Origin: Sphingobacteriales bacterium
GTDB lineage: Bacteria; Bacteroidota; Bacteroidia; Chitinophagales; UBA2359
Assembly (NCBI GenBank): GCA_016718845.1
Contig: JADKCK010000080.1
Span: 1 to 11,812 of the forward strand
Direction: 5' to 3'
DNA: 11,812 nucleotides
The notes below the pieces were generated by a model. The model was given only the letters and a program-made list of their open reading frames with translations, had not been told where the DNA came from and searched no databases. Position numbers and translations under genes: made by a program. Position 1 is the stretch's first letter; the number at the start of each line of letters is the position of its first letter. Of the stretch, positions 10,865 through 11,812 are shown in pieces.

Positions 10865-11812
10865 TTACTCAAAAAAATGAGGTACAAGGCGTTGTTGGTT
10901 TTTCCGCCTTGCGCCCCCCCCGCCGGGCTGGCCTGCCCCCCCCCCCCGAGGGCCAAAACTAAAATGAGGTACAAAACGGCTAGTGTTGTTGGTTATTAAG
11001 CCACTGCTTTCGCGAATACCCATACCGCAAGGCTCGTTGCCCACTATCCACGAGCCAATAATAGGATAGTTGCCGCCAAAATTGGGCAGTGGGGTATATT
11101 GTTGGTAAATGTAGCCTTCTTCGCCATAGTCGCCGCTGGTTTCTTCAATTATTTTGCCATTGTTAACAATTTGCACATTGGCTCCCTCGCGCGAGAAAAC
11201 GGGTTTGCGTACATAATTTGCGGTAATGGGTTTGCCATATTCGCAGGGTAAAATATAGGGCGATGTAGGAAACAGTTTGTACAATACTTTCAGTATCATT
11301 TTGTTCGATAAAATGGCTTTCCAAACAGGCTCAATCCATTGGCAACTCTCGAAGGTGTTGATAAGGTACTCGCCAAACTCTTCGTTAAACATCCACTCGT
11401 AGGGATACAGTTTAAAAACGGTGCGTAAAGAGTGGTGCATATCGTTCACAAAACGTAGGTTTGCTTCGTCAAAACCTATTTCGTCGATGTACAAAAAATC
11501 GGTATCGTAACCCATTTGTGCGGCTACATCTTGCAGATATTTAACAGTCATGTAATCTTCGGTAAAATCCCTGACGCACGAAAAATGTATGCGGTTGCTC
11601 AATAAATGCGGACGGAAATACTTAAAACGCTCTTGTAGATGCTCGTGAATGCTGTTAAATTGGTCTTTTTCTGGAAACAAATCTTCGAGCCATTGCCATT
11701 GTATAACCGAGCTTTCGAGCAAGCCTGTGGGGGTATCGGCATTAAATTCGAGGAGTTTAATGCTGCCATTGTTGTAAGCCAAATCCATTCTGCCATACAA
11801 CGACAAGGCGTT
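10865..11812 (-). CDS. Glutathionylspermidine-synthase-like ATP-grasp protein, 5'-truncated by the window
   Basis: At least 315 codons; the reading frame continues off the right edge (Asn-Ala-Leu-Ser-Leu-Tyr-Gly-Arg), so no start is visible. Family members are about 380-400 aa. The motifs are SLYGRMDLAY, LLEFNADTPTGLLESSVIQW (substrate and metal side), KPVFSREGANVQI (ATP-grasp nucleotide loop), GEEGYIYQQYTPLP and GSWIVGNEPCGMGIRESSGL. This is the ATP-grasp synthetase part of glutathionylspermidine synthase, of the YgiC/YjfC type without the amidase domain. It is likely to ligate a peptide or amino-acid carboxylate to an amine; the real substrate is not known. The expected C-terminus NNTSRFVPHFFE is interrupted after VPHF by an in-frame GC-rich insertion coding for Gly/Pro/Arg-rich sequence, and then the VPHFFE end is repeated. 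It is the only complete-looking housekeeping-type gene here. Confidence 0.88.
   Translation of the reverse strand, partial: NALSLYGRMDLAYNNGSIKLLEFNADTPTGLLESSVIQWQWLEDLFPEKDQFNSIHEHLQERFKYFRPHLLSNRIHFSCVRDFTEDYMTVKYLQDVAAQMGYDTDFLYIDEIGFDEANLRFVNDMHHSLRTVFKLYPYEWMFNEEFGEYLINTFESCQWIEPVWKAILSNKMILKVLYKLFPTSPYILPCEYGKPITANYVRKPVFSREGANVQIVNNGKIIEETSGDYGEEGYIYQQYTPLPNFGGNYPIIGSWIVGNEPCGMGIRESSGLITNNTSRFVPHFSFGPRGGGAGQPGGGGARRKNQQRLVPHFFE
10874..10993. repeat. GC-rich insertion flanked by a partial duplication of the ATP-grasp gene end
   Basis: Two related segments, 10874-10900 and 10961-10993, each begin AAAATGAGGTACAA and end GTTGTTGGTT; the second carries six more bases in the middle. Between them (10901-10960) lies a very GC-rich stretch with runs of C (about 8 and 12) and GCCGGGC and GGCC cores. 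On the coding strand this gives FSFGPRGGGAGQPGGGGARRK inserted into the C-terminus without breaking the frame. It looks like a small element that landed with target duplication, or a template-switch event. Confidence 0.7.

Noticed and set aside
10695..10888. Possible template repeat of the DGR near the VR.
   Set aside because: Nothing between 10480 and 10864 resembles the VR codons or an adenine-rich copy of them; the sequence is a PKD-tail fragment and a terminator.

Overview
The window looks like Bacteroidota DNA, probably a gliding or multicellular Chitinophagales/Saprospirales/Sphingobacteriales-type organism. This is an inference from five signs. Promoters match the Bacteroidota -7 box TAnnTTTG, in one case with a TTTG -33 box at 19 bp. 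There is no Shine-Dalgarno pattern before the starts. Secreted proteins have PKD-like C-termini. The DUF6922, polyvalent-kinase and glutathionylspermidine-synthase-like families are typical of the phylum. Spacers are AT-rich and full of palindromic repeats. It reads as an accessory region with no rRNA or tRNA gene.

Left part (1-3900): a small minus-strand DUF6922 protein with a textbook promoter, then two plus-strand secreted serine hydrolases of the class C beta-lactamase/penicillin-binding-protein family (780-2330 and 2572-3831). The hydrolases have different catalytic bodies but end in the same 56-residue truncated PKD-like tail. Middle (3900-7800): a small frameshifted ORF, a stand-alone kinase of the polyvalent-protein kinase family, a second decayed copy of the small ORF, an orphan fragment of the 56-residue tail, and a 715-residue secreted protein (5361-7508) with a full copy of the tail. 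A tandem array of GGTTTTAACC-centred palindromes (7533-7704) follows.

Right part (7800-11812): the main gene is 7813-10479, an 888-residue protein. It has an N-terminal TIR domain, a beta-rich region, one hydrophobic segment, WG repeats, a TPR-like helical segment, a low-complexity linker and a C-terminal FGE-sulfatase/C-type-lectin-fold domain. The last ~35 codons look like the variable region of a diversity-generating retroelement (DGR): runs of NNC codons in an invariant frame ending GFRLAVR. No reverse transcriptase or template repeat is in the window, so the retroelement would act in trans or lie outside. A large inverted repeat, another orphan tail fragment and a convergent terminator follow. 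The window ends in a 5'-truncated, minus-strand glutathionylspermidine-synthase-like ATP-grasp gene, whose 3' end carries an in-frame GC-rich insertion flanked by a partial duplication of the gene end.

Working picture: the exciting candidate is a hypervariable receptor-like immune or self-recognition sensor, with a TIR effector predicted inside the membrane and a DGR-diversified lectin-like domain outside. It sits in a neighbourhood where 3'-terminal cassettes and palindromic elements have been repeatedly copied.
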